From the NCBI RefSeq assembly GCF_014843845.1, contig NZ_JHQS01000016.1, forward strand, positions 1 through 64,000: a stretch of 64,000 nt of DNA, in the 5' to 3' direction. This stretch comes from Mesorhizobium amorphae (GTDB taxonomy: Bacteria > Pseudomonadota > Alphaproteobacteria > Rhizobiales > Rhizobiaceae). A program made the position numbers and the translations under genes. The notes under the pieces are model-generated. The model was given only the letters and a program-made list of their open reading frames with translations. It made no database searches and had not been told where the DNA came from. Positions 15,855 through 25,132 of this stretch are shown here, in pieces; position 1 is the stretch's first letter; every line of letters starts with the position of its first letter.

Positions 15855-17333
15855 ATGGACCATATGGTTGAAGCCAAAAACTACGCGATGCGCATCGGCG
15901 GCAAGGATGTCGCGCACGGCGCGATGATGGAGTCCGTCAACCCCTACACGGGCGTTACATGGGCCAAGGTTCCCGACGGCGACGCGTCGCACGTCGATGC
16001 CGCGGTTCGTGCCGCCCGCGAAGCCTTCGAAAGTGGCCCCTGGAGCACTTTCACCGCGACACAGCGTGGCCATCTCCTTCGCAAGCTCGGCGACATCGTC
16101 GCGCGCGACGCCGAGGAATTCGCGCGGATCGAGACGGCTGACAACGGCAAACTCTATCGCGAGATGATAGGTCAGTGGCGCTATCTACCGGAATATTTTT
16201 ATTACTTCGCGGGACTTGCCGACAAAACAGCCGGCGATTTCCTGTCCTCGGATCGAACCAACTTCCACATCTTCACCAAGCATGAGCCGGTTGGCGTGGT
16301 CGGCGCCATCACGGCATGGAACTCTCCAGGCATGCTGCTGATTATGAAACTGGCGGCAGGCCTCGCCGCGGGTTGCACCTTCGTGGTGAAGCCTTCCGAG
16401 TTCACACCCATTTCCACCCTCGAACTCGCCAAGCGCATCGATGAGGCAGGCTTCCCGGCAGGCGTGTTCAACGTCGTCACCGGCGGCGGGGCGGTAGGCG
16501 CGGCACTGGTTAGTCACCCGGGAATCGACAAGATCGCCTTTACCGGGGGAACCGAGACAGGAAAACGCATCGCCGCCAGCGCAGCGGCCAACCTGACGCG
16601 CGTCTCGCTCGAACTGGGTGGCAAATCACCGAACGTGGTGTTTGAGGACGCCGATCTAGATGTGGCAGTCAACGGCGCAATCGCCGGAATTTTCGGAGCG
16701 AGTGGGCAATCTTGTTCAGCCGGCTCGCGCCTGCTGCTTCAGGACAGCATCTACGACCGATTTCTGGAGAAGCTGATCGAACAGACAAAAACTATCCGAC
16801 TGGGCGACCCGATGGATCCGGAAACGCAGATGGGTCCTCTGGCCAACGAACCTCAGTACCGCAAGGTTCTAGCGTGCATCGAAATGGCCAAGAGCGAAGG
16901 CGCAAAACTGGTCGAGGGCGGCGACGCTGTCACCGATATCGGCGCTTACTTCGTCAGGCCGACAATCTTCGCCGAAGTCCGCAACGAAATGCGCATCGCC
17001 CAGGAAGAGGTTTTCGGACCGATCCTGAGCGTCATTCGGTTCAAGGATGAAGATGAAGCTATCAAGATCGCGAACGATACCCGGTTCGGACTGGCCGCGG
17101 CGGTGTGGACGCAAAACGTTCACCGAGCGCACCGCGTGGCAGCTCGCCTCCGCGCCGGAACAGTCTGGGTGAACGCCTATCGCGTCGTGACTTTTGCCGC
17201 GCCATTCGGCGGCTTCGGGGAAAGCGGAATCGGGCGTGAGAATGGCCTTGATGCAATCAAGGAGTTCATGGAAACCAAAGCGATCTATGTCGAGCTGTCA
17301 GGCCAGCCTCGCGATCCCTTCAAGATTGGGTAG
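15855..17333 (+). CDS. NAD(P)+-dependent aldehyde dehydrogenase
   Basis: Aldehyde dehydrogenase of 492 residues. Catalytic residues are in place: Asn156 in TAWNSPG, Glu253 in LELGGKSPN and the nucleophile Cys287 in GASGQSCSAG. The NAD-binding FTGGTETGK is at 229-237. GAGG-type ribosome site AAGGAGG precedes the ATG. It lies 77 bases after pxpC on the same strand. Next to a lactam-opening system and an omega-aminotransferase it could oxidise a semialdehyde to a dicarboxylate, but the sequence does not identify the aldehyde. Confidence 0.93.
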   Translation: MDHMVEAKNYAMRIGGKDVAHGAMMESVNPYTGVTWAKVPDGDASHVDAAVRAAREAFESGPWSTFTATQRGHLLRKLGDIVARDAEEFARIETADNGKLYREMIGQWRYLPEYFYYFAGLADKTAGDFLSSDRTNFHIFTKHEPVGVVGAITAWNSPGMLLIMKLAAGLAAGCTFVVKPSEFTPISTLELAKRIDEAGFPAGVFNVVTGGGAVGAALVSHPGIDKIAFTGGTETGKRIAASAAANLTRVSLELGGKSPNVVFEDADLDVAVNGAIAGIFGASGQSCSAGSRLLLQDSIYDRFLEKLIEQTKTIRLGDPMDPETQMGPLANEPQYRKVLACIEMAKSEGAKLVEGGDAVTDIGAYFVRPTIFAEVRNEMRIAQEEVFGPILSVIRFKDEDEAIKIANDTRFGLAAAVWTQNVHRAHRVAARLRAGTVWVNAYRVVTFAAPFGGFGESGIGRENGLDAIKEFMETKAIYVELSGQPRDPFKIG

Positions 17334-17340
17334 TTGGGAC

Positions 17341-17652
17341 GTGGCGGGATATGTTTACTTGGCCCAGCTCTCCATACCCGTGGAGCTCGATGTCGAGTTC
17401 AACGAGTTCTACGATTCCCGTTACGTGCCTGCGCTGCTCAAGGTTCCCGGTGTGCGCAGCGCCGCTCGCTATCGCCTCGAATGGACCGATGGCGACGCCA
17501 TGCCTGAGTACCTGGCGGTCTATGAAGTGGATGGGGCGGACGTCCCCAAAACCGAGGCGTGGCGCAATGCCTCGGTGGATTGCGGCTGGGCCGAGGCGAT
17601 CAGGCCACATCTTGCCACGCGTCGCCACGCCATGTTTCGCCGGCTGCCTTAG
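17341..17652 (+). CDS. Small protein, probable dimeric alpha/beta barrel
   Basis: A 103-residue protein from a GTG start seven bases after the aldehyde dehydrogenase stop. The pattern VEFNEFYDSRYVPALLKVPGV (split around residues 17-37) resembles small ferredoxin-like barrel proteins that often accompany catabolic operons (EthD-like or related groups). A larger protein with a similar pattern is encoded at 33.8 kb. No catalytic residues can be assigned. The start is the least certain point because the ribosome site is weak, and an upstream start inside the dehydrogenase gene is unlikely. Confidence 0.65.
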   Translation: MAGYVYLAQLSIPVELDVEFNEFYDSRYVPALLKVPGVRSAARYRLEWTDGDAMPEYLAVYEVDGADVPKTEAWRNASVDCGWAEAIRPHLATRRHAMFRRLP

Positions 17653-17697
17653 CCGACACCAGAAGCTGGATCAGCACCGACAAAAGGAACAATTGCC

Positions 17698-18690
17698 ATG
17701 AAGGCTGTATGGGTTTCCGAGTTTGCGCCTTTCGAACAAATAAAAGTCAATGAGGTTGCGGCGCCGACAGCCGGTGAGGGTGAGGTGATCGTCGACGTGA
17801 TGGCCGCCGAAGCCAACTATCCCGATATCCTGGTCATCGAGGGCAAGTACCAGATAAAGCCGGCGCTGCCGTTTTCGCCAGGCAAATGCGCCTCGGGTAT
17901 TGTCTCGGCAATCGGGCTTGGCGTGAAAGGCCTCACGCCTGGTCAGCACGTCGTGGCTCAGACCGAATATGGGGCTTATGCCGAGAAGCTTCGCGTCCGG
18001 GCCGACAGCTGCTTTGCGATGCCGGACGGGATGCCATTCGACAAGGCGGCAGCGCTCGGTCTGGTCTACCAGACGGCCTGGTTTGCGCTTATGGACCGGG
18101 CTGGTTTAAAGCCCGGCGATAGCGTTCTGGTACTCGGCGCTTCGGGCGGCATAGGTGTTGCGAGCGTACAGCTCGCGAAGGCACTAGGCGCGCGCACCGT
18201 GATCGCCGGCGTCATCGGCGAAGGTAACGAGGCGATCGCGCGTCAGGCGGGCGCCGATCACGTGCTTGACCTCGGACAGGCCGATCTCCGGGATAGGCTG
18301 CGGGAGCAGGTCGGAGATATCACCGGCGGACAAGGGGTGGATATAGTGATCGACCCAGTCGGCGGCGAAGCCAATGCGGCTTCATTGCGCGCTCTCGCCT
18401 GGTGCGGGCGCATGGTGATTATCGGCTTTGCCAGCGGCACCATCCCGACAATCAAGGCGAACTACCTGTTGGTCAAGAATATCGCTGTGTGCGGGCTGCA
18501 ATGGTCCGACTATCGCGATCGCCGCCCGTCGCGCGTCGTCGAGGCACAGCGAGAGATATTCTCGCTGTTCATGGCCGGCAAGATCGACCCCATCATTAGC
18601 CGCCTGCTGCCGCTGGAGGCTTTCGCAGATGGACTGGCGCTCCTGCGCGACGGTAGAGCGCAGGGCAAGATAATCCTGAAAATTGGCTAG
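17698..18690 (+). CDS. Quinone oxidoreductase-like MDR protein
   Basis: Medium-chain reductase of 330 residues in the zinc-independent NADPH:quinone oxidoreductase group. It has the N-terminal GroES-like domain (NYPDILVIEGKYQIKPALPF near 40-59) and the nucleotide site LVLGASGGIGVASVQLAKAL near 143-162. The zinc ligands of alcohol dehydrogenases are missing. The substrate may be an enoyl or quinone compound. AAAGGAA precedes the ATG. It belongs to the forward operon between the aldehyde dehydrogenase and the thiolase. Confidence 0.88.
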   Translation: MKAVWVSEFAPFEQIKVNEVAAPTAGEGEVIVDVMAAEANYPDILVIEGKYQIKPALPFSPGKCASGIVSAIGLGVKGLTPGQHVVAQTEYGAYAEKLRVRADSCFAMPDGMPFDKAAALGLVYQTAWFALMDRAGLKPGDSVLVLGASGGIGVASVQLAKALGARTVIAGVIGEGNEAIARQAGADHVLDLGQADLRDRLREQVGDITGGQGVDIVIDPVGGEANAASLRALAWCGRMVIIGFASGTIPTIKANYLLVKNIAVCGLQWSDYRDRRPSRVVEAQREIFSLFMAGKIDPIISRLLPLEAFADGLALLRDGRAQGKIILKIG

Positions 18691-18784
18691 ACGCTATTGC
18701 CATGGAAGTAGGCGGCTCAAAGAACTCGATACAAATCGCAGCTACGAAATTGCTCGCGTTGTCGGTTCCGTGCTGGGAGACAAC

Positions 18785-19993
18785 ATGATGACTGACGCCT
18801 TCATCTGCGACTACATCCGCACGCCGATCGGCCGCTTCGGCGGCGCGCTGTCCGCGGTGCGCGCGGATGATCTCGGCGCCATCCCGCTGAAGGCGCTGGT
18901 CGAGCGCAATTCCGGTGTCGACTGGCAGGCGATCGACGACGTCGTCTATGGCTGCGCCAACCAGGCCGGCGAAGACAACCGCAATGTCGCGCGCATGGCG
19001 CTGCTGCTCGCCGGCCTGCCCCAGGACATTCCCGGCTCGACCGTCAACCGTCTCTGCGGCTCGGGCATGGATGCCGTCACCATCGCCGCGCGCGCCATCA
19101 AATCCGGTGAGGCCGAGTTGATGCTTGCCGGCGGTGTCGAATCGATGAGCCGCGCGCCCTTCGTCATGCCCAAGGCCGAAACCGCCTTTTCGCGCAACGC
19201 CGAGATTTACGACACCACCATCGGCTGGCGCTTCGTCAATCCGCTGATGAAGAAACAGTACGGCGTCGATTCCATGCCGGAGACCGGCGAGAACGTCGCC
19301 GAGGATTTTTCGGTGTCGCGCGCCGACCAGGACGCTTTTGCCGTACGCAGCCAGGACAAGGCTGTCGCCGCGCAAGCCAATGGCCGGCTGGCGAAGGAGA
19401 TCACCCCGGTGGCCATCCCGCAACGCAAGGGCGATCCGGTTGTTGTCTCGAAAGATGAACATCCCCGCGCCGGTACCACGGTCGAGGCACTGGCAAAGCT
19501 GCCGACGCCGTTCCGGCAGGGCGGCACGGTCACCGCCGGCAATGCCTCAGGCGTCAATGACGGCGCGGCCGCCCTCATCATCGCTTCGGAAGCCGCTGCG
19601 AAAAAATACGGCCTGACGCCGATCGCCCGTATCCTTGGTAGTGCAGCCGCTGGTGTGGCGCCGCGCATCATGGGCATCGGCCCTACCCCGGCCACCAAGA
19701 AACTCTGCGCAAGGCTCGGCCTGGCGCCGGACCAGTTCGACGTCATCGAGCTCAATGAAGCCTTTGCCTCCCAAGGCATCGCCGTGCTCCGCCAACTCGG
19801 CATCGCCGAGGAGGCGGAGCACGTCAACCCGAATGGCGGTGCCATTGCGCTGGGCCATCCGCTCGGCATGTCGGGCGCGCGCATATCAGGCACGGCGGCA
19901 CTGGAGCTTCGCGAGCGCGGCGGCCGCTATGCTTTGGCCACCATGTGCATGGGCGTCGGCCAAGGGATAGCCCTCGCCCTCGAACGGGTGTGA
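18785..19993 (+). CDS. pcaF: 3-oxoadipyl-CoA thiolase type acetyltransferase
   Basis: Thiolase of 402 residues whose N-terminus (FICDYIRTPIGRFGGAL, 6-22; VRADDLGAIPL, 25-35) matches the PcaF/PaaJ group. The nucleophile Cys91 is in NRLCGSGMDAV, the His is in NGGAIALGHPLGMSGAR and the second Cys is in ATMCMGVGQG. Enzymes of this group cut 3-oxoadipyl-CoA to succinyl-CoA and acetyl-CoA. The ATG at 18785 with GGGAG upstream is preferred to longer frames. It lies 94 bases after its neighbour and may have its own promoter. A role at the end of dicarboxylyl-CoA beta-oxidation fits both adjacent clusters. Confidence 0.88.
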   Translation: MMTDAFICDYIRTPIGRFGGALSAVRADDLGAIPLKALVERNSGVDWQAIDDVVYGCANQAGEDNRNVARMALLLAGLPQDIPGSTVNRLCGSGMDAVTIAARAIKSGEAELMLAGGVESMSRAPFVMPKAETAFSRNAEIYDTTIGWRFVNPLMKKQYGVDSMPETGENVAEDFSVSRADQDAFAVRSQDKAVAAQANGRLAKEITPVAIPQRKGDPVVVSKDEHPRAGTTVEALAKLPTPFRQGGTVTAGNASGVNDGAAALIIASEAAAKKYGLTPIARILGSAAAGVAPRIMGIGPTPATKKLCARLGLAPDQFDVIELNEAFASQGIAVLRQLGIAEEAEHVNPNGGAIALGHPLGMSGARISGTAALELRERGGRYALATMCMGVGQGIALALERV

Positions 19994-20161
19994 GTTTACC
20001 GGATGACGCGTGCTTAAGATTTGAAAATTATCTTTGAAGTACAGCTCGACGGCTTGAGACGGTGGTCTCCACCTCGCAAACAGGCATCGTAGCTGGACTG
20101 TCCCTGCCCCGACTTCCAGGGATTACCTGCTGAACATTGTGCGCCAAGACAATGATAGCGG

Positions 20162-20965
20162 TTACACAATCTGGCCGGCCGCGAGTGCGTCGCGCAGCTT
20201 GTTTCGCAGCCAGAGTGCGCCGCCGGCCGAATAGCCGCCATCGATGGCGATTTCTGCGCCAGTGATATACGTCGCCTCGTCGCTAGCGAGAAAAAGCACC
20301 AGCTGCGCACATTCGAGCGGCGTTCCCTGACGCTGCATGGGAACTGCACGGCGCCCCGATTCAGCGTGCCCGGCCTGGCCTTCCCGATAGAACGCGGTGT
20401 CGAGAATTTGCCCAGGATGGATCGAGTTGACGCGTATGTTCCACTCGACGAATTCAATCGAGGCCGACTTTGTCAGGCCACGCAAGGCCCATTTACTGGC
20501 TGTGTAGGCGGCATCGTAATGCGCGCTAAGCCCAGCAGTCGATGAGACATTGACGATCGAGCCGCCGCCAGAGTCACGCATGGCGGGAGCGGCATGCTTC
20601 ATCCCGAGCATCGCGCCGGTCAGGTTGACGTCCATGGTCCGGTGCCAATCACTGAGCTGCGTGTTGGCTATGCCTTGCCGGCTGATCGTGCCCGCATTGT
20701 TGATCAGCGCATGTAAGCCTCCGAAGCGCGTCCGTGCGAGCGATACCGCTGTCTCCCAACCGGCCTCGTCGCGTACGTCGTACTCGCACCATGTCGCCTT
20801 GCCGCCTGACGCTTCGATCCCAGCGCACAGCTCTGCCAGTCTTGGTCCTGCAACGTCCGTCAGTATCAGTGACGCACCTTCAGCCGCAAAAAGCTGAGCC
20901 TCGGCCGCACCTTGTCCCCCGGCTGCGCCGGTAATGAGAACGACTTTCCCAGCCATCCGTTTCAT
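20162..20965 (-). CDS. SDR family oxidoreductase (last gene of the ring-opening operon)
   Basis: Short-chain dehydrogenase of 267 residues from the ATG at 20965, preceded by AGGAGAG. It has VVLITGAAGGQG (8-19) in place of the common TGxxxGIG, NNAG in LHALINNAG near 82-90, and the catalytic Tyr/Lys in YTASK. The end is ITGAEIAIDGGYSAGG. It resembles 3-alpha-(or 20-beta-)hydroxysteroid-type and cyclic alcohol dehydrogenases in overall style. It is the last of the 12 reverse-strand genes, 37 bases after the hydroxyacyl-CoA dehydrogenase. Confidence 0.88.
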   Translation of the reverse strand: MKRMAGKVVLITGAAGGQGAAEAQLFAAEGASLILTDVAGPRLAELCAGIEASGGKATWCEYDVRDEAGWETAVSLARTRFGGLHALINNAGTISRQGIANTQLSDWHRTMDVNLTGAMLGMKHAAPAMRDSGGGSIVNVSSTAGLSAHYDAAYTASKWALRGLTKSASIEFVEWNIRVNSIHPGQILDTAFYREGQAGHAESGRRAVPMQRQGTPLECAQLVLFLASDEATYITGAEIAIDGGYSAGGALWLRNKLRDALAAGQIV

Positions 20966-21002
20966 AGAACTCTCCTGAAGTGTCCGGTTTGCCGCGGACT
21001 GC

Positions 21003-22454
21003 CTAAGCCGGCAGGGCCATTGCTCGCTGGTGGTTGACCGCATTGCGCAGCCCCAGCGAAGGGCGATAGCGGCTGTCACGTGTTGCGTCGAAAAGCGCCT
21101 CGATGACTGAAAGGACAGTCGACAGGCCGATCCGCTCTCCCCACGCTATTGGCCCAACCGGATAATTGACGCCAAAGCACATCGCCAGATCGATGGCTTG
21201 CGCGGACGCCACCTTGTGAAGAAGCGCCTCGAAGGCCTCGTTCACCAGCATGGCAACGATACGCATGACGACCATCCCTGGATGATCGGCTACCTGCGAA
21301 ACGTCCAGGCCTTCTGCCCGCAGCGCATTGACAATCCTGTCGAGCGCCTCATTCGAGACATTTGGCGAGACGGCTATGCCGACCCGCGTGAGACCCTGGG
21401 TATCCAAAATGAGGTCGTGCAGGACCACTGGCAGGCCAATGGCAATCTCTAGTTCAGCGGCAGTTCGCCCATCTGTCTGGAGAATGCTTACACCATCGAT
21501 CCTTACCGCCCGACCGCCTCCAAGCGCTGCCAGGATCGGCCGGTTGGACCGCGAACCTGAGGATGCGTCATTGGCGGCGGACGGCTTTTCCGAATAGTTG
21601 TAGAAACCGCGACCCGACTTGCGGCCGAGCCAGCCCGCATCGACGAGATCCTTCTGGATCAACGACGGGCGATAGCGCGGGTCCCCGAAATAGGCCTCGA
21701 AGATGGACCGTGTGACAGCAAAGTTAACATCGTTGCCGATCAGGTCCATCAGAGCGAACGGCCCCATGCGGAAGCCGCCGCTTTGCGTCATGAGCGAGTC
21801 GATGGTGGCGATATCCGCAACACTTTCCTCGAGAATGCGCAACGCTTCGCCATAGTAAGGCCGGGCGATGCGATTGACGATGAAGCCAGGAGTGGATCGG
21901 CAGCACACGGCTTTCTTACCCCATGCCTCGGCTGTGTCTGCAATCGTATCGATGATCGCGGCAGAGGTGGCTGCGCCCGCAACGACCTCGACCAGCTTCA
22001 TCAGCGGCGCCGGGTTGAAGAAATGCATGCCAACGCACCGACTTGGGTCGTCAAGACCAGCGGCGATGGCCGTGATCGACAGCGAGGAAGTGTTGGTTGC
22101 AAGGATGGTTTCGGGGCCGACGCGTCGTTCGATCTCGCGAAGCAAAGCACGCTTTATCTCAAGATCTTCGGTGACGGCTTCGACAAAGAGGCGTGCATCG
22201 GCCAGTCCGTCCAGGTCGTTTACGGGTTCAATCCGATCAAGGATTCTATCACGATCGGCGCTCTCCAAGCGGCCTTTCGCAACCTGGATGGTCAGGCTCG
22301 CGGCAATGCCGTCACGCCCGCGCTGCGCCGCCCCTTCGAAGGCGTCAAAAAGCAGCACACGATGTCCAGCTTCCGCGGCCACTTGAGCGATGCCGGACCC
22401 CATCGCGCCCGCACCCGCGATTGCGACAATTGCGTCTATCGAAAGTGCGGTCAT
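21003..22454 (-). CDS. 3-hydroxyacyl-CoA dehydrogenase with two C-terminal domains
   Basis: NAD-dependent 3-hydroxyacyl-CoA dehydrogenase of 483 residues, similar in length and layout to PaaH/PaaC (3-hydroxyadipyl-CoA dehydrogenase). The NAD motif [11 protein letters not shown] is near 13-23, the catalytic His lies in [17 protein letters not shown] near 141-157, and the first C-terminal domain contains [16 protein letters not shown] second C-terminal domain follows from about residue 380 ([17 protein letters not shown] near the end). The ATG at 22454 overlaps the stop of the CoA-transferase gene (TGATG). Confidence 0.9.
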   Translation of the reverse strand: MTALSIDAIVAIAGAGAMGSGIAQVAAEAGHRVLLFDAFEGAAQRGRDGIAASLTIQVAKGRLESADRDRILDRIEPVNDLDGLADARLFVEAVTEDLEIKRALLREIERRVGPETILATNTSSLSITAIAAGLDDPSRCVGMHFFNPAPLMKLVEVVAGAATSAAIIDTIADTAEAWGKKAVCCRSTPGFIVNRIARPYYGEALRILEESVADIATIDSLMTQSGGFRMGPFALMDLIGNDVNFAVTRSIFEAYFGDPRYRPSLIQKDLVDAGWLGRKSGRGFYNYSEKPSAANDASSGSRSNRPILAALGGGRAVRIDGVSILQTDGRTAAELEIAIGLPVVLHDLILDTQGLTRVGIAVSPNVSNEALDRIVNALRAEGLDVSQVADHPGMVVMRIVAMLVNEAFEALLHKVASAQAIDLAMCFGVNYPVGPIAWGERIGLSTVLSVIEALFDATRDSRYRPSLGLRNAVNHQRAMALPA

Positions 22455-23614
22455 CAAGCCGTCTCCCCAGACACAACGACGGCCCCGCGGCCAGACGCTT
22501 TCGAGTGCTTCTCGTTTTCGGAGCCCAGAGTTGGGGCGGCGACTGCCGTTTGTGGGTTCGCCCTGAAGGCGGCGTCTATCGGCACCGGCAGCGCGGGCAT
22601 GGTCGCTCCTTCTTCGTTGACGAGCCTGTGCTCGAAGATGCCCCGCGCCTTGAAATGAGGGTCGTTGAGGGCCTCCTCGATGCTCACGACGATGGAGCAG
22701 CAGCAGTCTTTGCCGGCGAAGCGATGGCGCCAGTGCTCAGCAGGCCTCGAGCGAATGATTTCAGCCGCGCGATGACCGGTCTTGTCAGCGTTCCGCGTGT
22801 CGTCTCGCAGATCGGCTTCGAGCTCGATAATCTCGCAGAATGTCTGCCAGAATTTCTCCTCGATTGGCGCCGCCGCGACGACCTTTCCATCGGCCGTGGG
22901 ATAGAGCCGATAGCGTGGAGTTCCGCCCGTGACTAGGTCCGTCCCGTTGCCGGGCCACTGGCCGGATGCCAGCCCATTGCCGATCGCCCAGTACATGAAG
23001 GTGAACAGATTGTCCGTCATCGCCACGTCCAGACGCCGGCCCTTGCCGGTGAGGCGCTTTTCAAAAAGCGCAAGCAGGATGTTCATAACCGCCGGATAAG
23101 TGCCGCCGGCAATGTCGGCGATCAAGGCGGGTGGCACCACTGGATCAGCGGACGAACCCATCGACAGGCTCAAAAGCCCTGTATCGCCGATATAGTTCAG
23201 ATCGTGACCCGCAAGGTCACGTTTCGATCCATCCTGGCCATAGCCGGTGATGGAACAGTAGATGATCCCGGGATTCATTACGGCGACGGTCTCGTAGTCG
23301 AGGCCGAGCTTGGTCATGACGCCCGGTCGGAACTGCTCGATCAGGACATCGGCTTTTTCAAGCAAGGGGCGCAACACCCGGCGATCGCCGGGATCCTTGA
23401 GGTTCAGCGCTAGACTTTTCTTGCCTCGGTTCAACAGCGAGAAATTGACGCTCTCACGCCCCCAGTTTGGTGCGTAGCCGCGCATGTCCTCGCCAGTGCC
23501 CGGACGCTCGATCTTGATGACGTCAGCTCCTGCTTCAGCCAGCAGGAGCGACGCCAGCGGGCCGGGCAGAAGCGTCGAGAAATCGAGAACAGTGATGCCT
23601 GCGAGCGGTCTCAT
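22454..23614 (-). CDS. Class III CoA-transferase (CaiB/BaiF family), second copy
   Basis: Family III CoA-transferase of 386 residues. It begins [37 protein letters not shown] (split around residues 6-38), has the catalytic Asp within the segment [13 protein letters not shown] near 138-150, and later [20 protein letters not shown]. It should move CoA from a donor thioester to a carboxylic acid. It lies two bases after the small dehydrogenase-domain gene. Together with the other class III CoA-transferase gene in this operon it may activate acids and recycle CoA at different steps. Confidence 0.9.
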   Translation of the reverse strand: MRPLAGITVLDFSTLLPGPLASLLLAEAGADVIKIERPGTGEDMRGYAPNWGRESVNFSLLNRGKKSLALNLKDPGDRRVLRPLLEKADVLIEQFRPGVMTKLGLDYETVAVMNPGIIYCSITGYGQDGSKRDLAGHDLNYIGDTGLLSLSMGSSADPVVPPALIADIAGGTYPAVMNILLALFEKRLTGKGRRLDVAMTDNLFTFMYWAIGNGLASGQWPGNGTDLVTGGTPRYRLYPTADGKVVAAAPIEEKFWQTFCEIIELEADLRDDTRNADKTGHRAAEIIRSRPAEHWRHRFAGKDCCCSIVVSIEEALNDPHFKARGIFEHRLVNEEGATMPALPVPIDAAFRANPQTAVAAPTLGSENEKHSKASGRGAVVVSGETA

Positions 23615-23616
23615 TG

Positions 23617-24252
23617 TCAGGACTCCCGCCGGCGCGCAGCAACAACGGCGCGCCTCGCAGGTGCATAGCCAGGCGTGCCGTAGGTCTCGAAGAGCGCTTT
23701 TGTGATGTCATGATGATGAACGAGTCCGCCGCGGACAGCTCGCTCGATCGGCCCATCTGGATAGCCAAGCCCAAGCCGGCAAGTGAGGTCGATATCCTTC
23801 TGTATGGCCAATCCTTCATCGAGCAGCCGTAGAGCTGCATTGTATTTTGGCCGAACAAGGCGATCTACGATCCGCCCCGCCTGATCCGTGCAAATCGCGA
23901 CCACCAGACCGGCAGCTTCGAAAATCGAGCGCGCGGCGGCAACAGCATCTTGCGGTGTCCGTGATTGAACCACCAGTTCGACCAGGCTCGACGGAGCATC
24001 CAACCCGTTGCGGTAGCGGGCAAAACCAACCACGTTGGAGCCCTCTTCGCCGAGCAATTCCCCGGTGTGCTCCCCCAGGCTTTCATTGCCGAGTTCGACC
24101 AAGACAACGCTCTTGGCATCGTTGTGGGCAAGTTTCGCGCCAGCCAGATAGATCACAGCTTCCGCTTGGCTGACCGCTACGCCCGCCGCTAGGAACGGGT
24201 CGCCGTCTGGAAACGACGGGCTTTCGCCTGCTTTGATAATTGCATAGTGCAT
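23617..24252 (-). CDS. Stand-alone 3-hydroxyacyl-CoA dehydrogenase C-terminal domain
   Basis: A 211-residue protein from the ATG at 24252, one base after the stop of the full dehydrogenase gene. It lacks the N-terminal NAD-binding fold. Residues about 110-205 match the C-terminal domain of 3-hydroxyacyl-CoA dehydrogenases (QAGRIVDRLVRPKYNAALRL and LGLGYPDGPIERAVRGGL). The N-terminal half resembles the linker part of two-domain PaaH-like enzymes. With the preceding 292-residue protein it would add up to the layout of the 483-residue dehydrogenase encoded at 21.0-22.5 kb, so the pair may be a split version of it. Confidence 0.8.
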   Translation of the reverse strand: MHYAIIKAGESPSFPDGDPFLAAGVAVSQAEAVIYLAGAKLAHNDAKSVVLVELGNESLGEHTGELLGEEGSNVVGFARYRNGLDAPSSLVELVVQSRTPQDAVAAARSIFEAAGLVVAICTDQAGRIVDRLVRPKYNAALRLLDEGLAIQKDIDLTCRLGLGYPDGPIERAVRGGLVHHHDITKALFETYGTPGYAPARRAVVAARRRES

Positions 24253-24253
24253 C

Positions 24254-25132
24254 TTAAGCTCCAAACATCGCTTCGCCTTCATAGCGAAAGAAGCCTTGAC
24301 CCGACTTGCGGCCGAGAAGACCGGCCGCAACCATTCTGCGCAGCAGCGGCGGTGCGGCTGCACGGCCGTCAAGGGTGATTGGATAGAAGGCTTCCGACAG
24401 GCGAACCTGGGTATCGAGCCCGATAAGATCGATCAGTTCCAGGGGTCCCATCTTGTAGCCAAGCGCCGTCTTGAGCGCCTTGTCGATGTCGGCTGCCGAG
24501 GCCACACCCGCCTCAACCGCCCGAATGGCGTCGTTGTTGAAGGGCACAAGCAATGCATTCAGGATGAAGCCCGGCTTGTCCTGCGTCTTGACGGGGATCT
24601 GTCCACACGCCAGCGTCCACTGCCAGGCTGACTGAAACGTCTCTTCGGATGTGAGCAGACCAGGCGACATTTCGATCAGTTTCATCAATTGCGCCGGAAG
24701 GCAGAAGTGCATCCCGACGACCTTGTGGGGACGCTTTGATCCGGCGGCTATCTCTGTGATCGAAAGGGTCGACGTGTTCGAGGCAAAGATCGTCCGCGGT
24801 TCGCAGACCGCGTCAAGCGCGCGCAGCAGGTCGCGCTTCACTGAGAGCTCCTCGAACACAGCCTCGATGATGAGATCGCATTCGCCCAGCACGTCCAAAT
24901 CGGTCGTTGAGCGCATGGCTTTGACCGTCCGACCTCGCTCGCCGGGAGTCATCTTTCCCCGCTCTACGGATTTCTCGAAGAATGCGATGGTTGCATTGTG
25001 GGACCGCTCGAGAGCCTCCTGTGACCGGTCATAGGAGATTGTGTTGAAGCCTCCGCGCGCGGCGACTATGGCAATGCCGGCGCCCATGGTGCCACCGGCG
25101 CCGCAAATTCCAACGGTTCGAATTGCTGTCAT
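24254..25132 (-). CDS. 3-hydroxyacyl-CoA dehydrogenase
   Basis: NAD-dependent dehydrogenase of 292 residues, the length of the short HBD/PaaH type. NAD motif GAGGTMGAGIA at 11-21; substrate/catalytic region VVGMHFCLPAQLMKLIEM near 137-154; C-terminal domain with DKPGFILNALLVPFNNDAI and MGPLELIDLIGLD. The family normally reads HFFNP where this protein has HFCLP; the His is kept. Its start overlaps the acyl-CoA dehydrogenase end by four bases. It should oxidise a 3-hydroxyacyl-CoA made by the hydratase of the same operon. Confidence 0.92.
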   Translation of the reverse strand: MTAIRTVGICGAGGTMGAGIAIVAARGGFNTISYDRSQEALERSHNATIAFFEKSVERGKMTPGERGRTVKAMRSTTDLDVLGECDLIIEAVFEELSVKRDLLRALDAVCEPRTIFASNTSTLSITEIAAGSKRPHKVVGMHFCLPAQLMKLIEMSPGLLTSEETFQSAWQWTLACGQIPVKTQDKPGFILNALLVPFNNDAIRAVEAGVASAADIDKALKTALGYKMGPLELIDLIGLDTQVRLSEAFYPITLDGRAAAPPLLRRMVAAGLLGRKSGQGFFRYEGEAMFGA

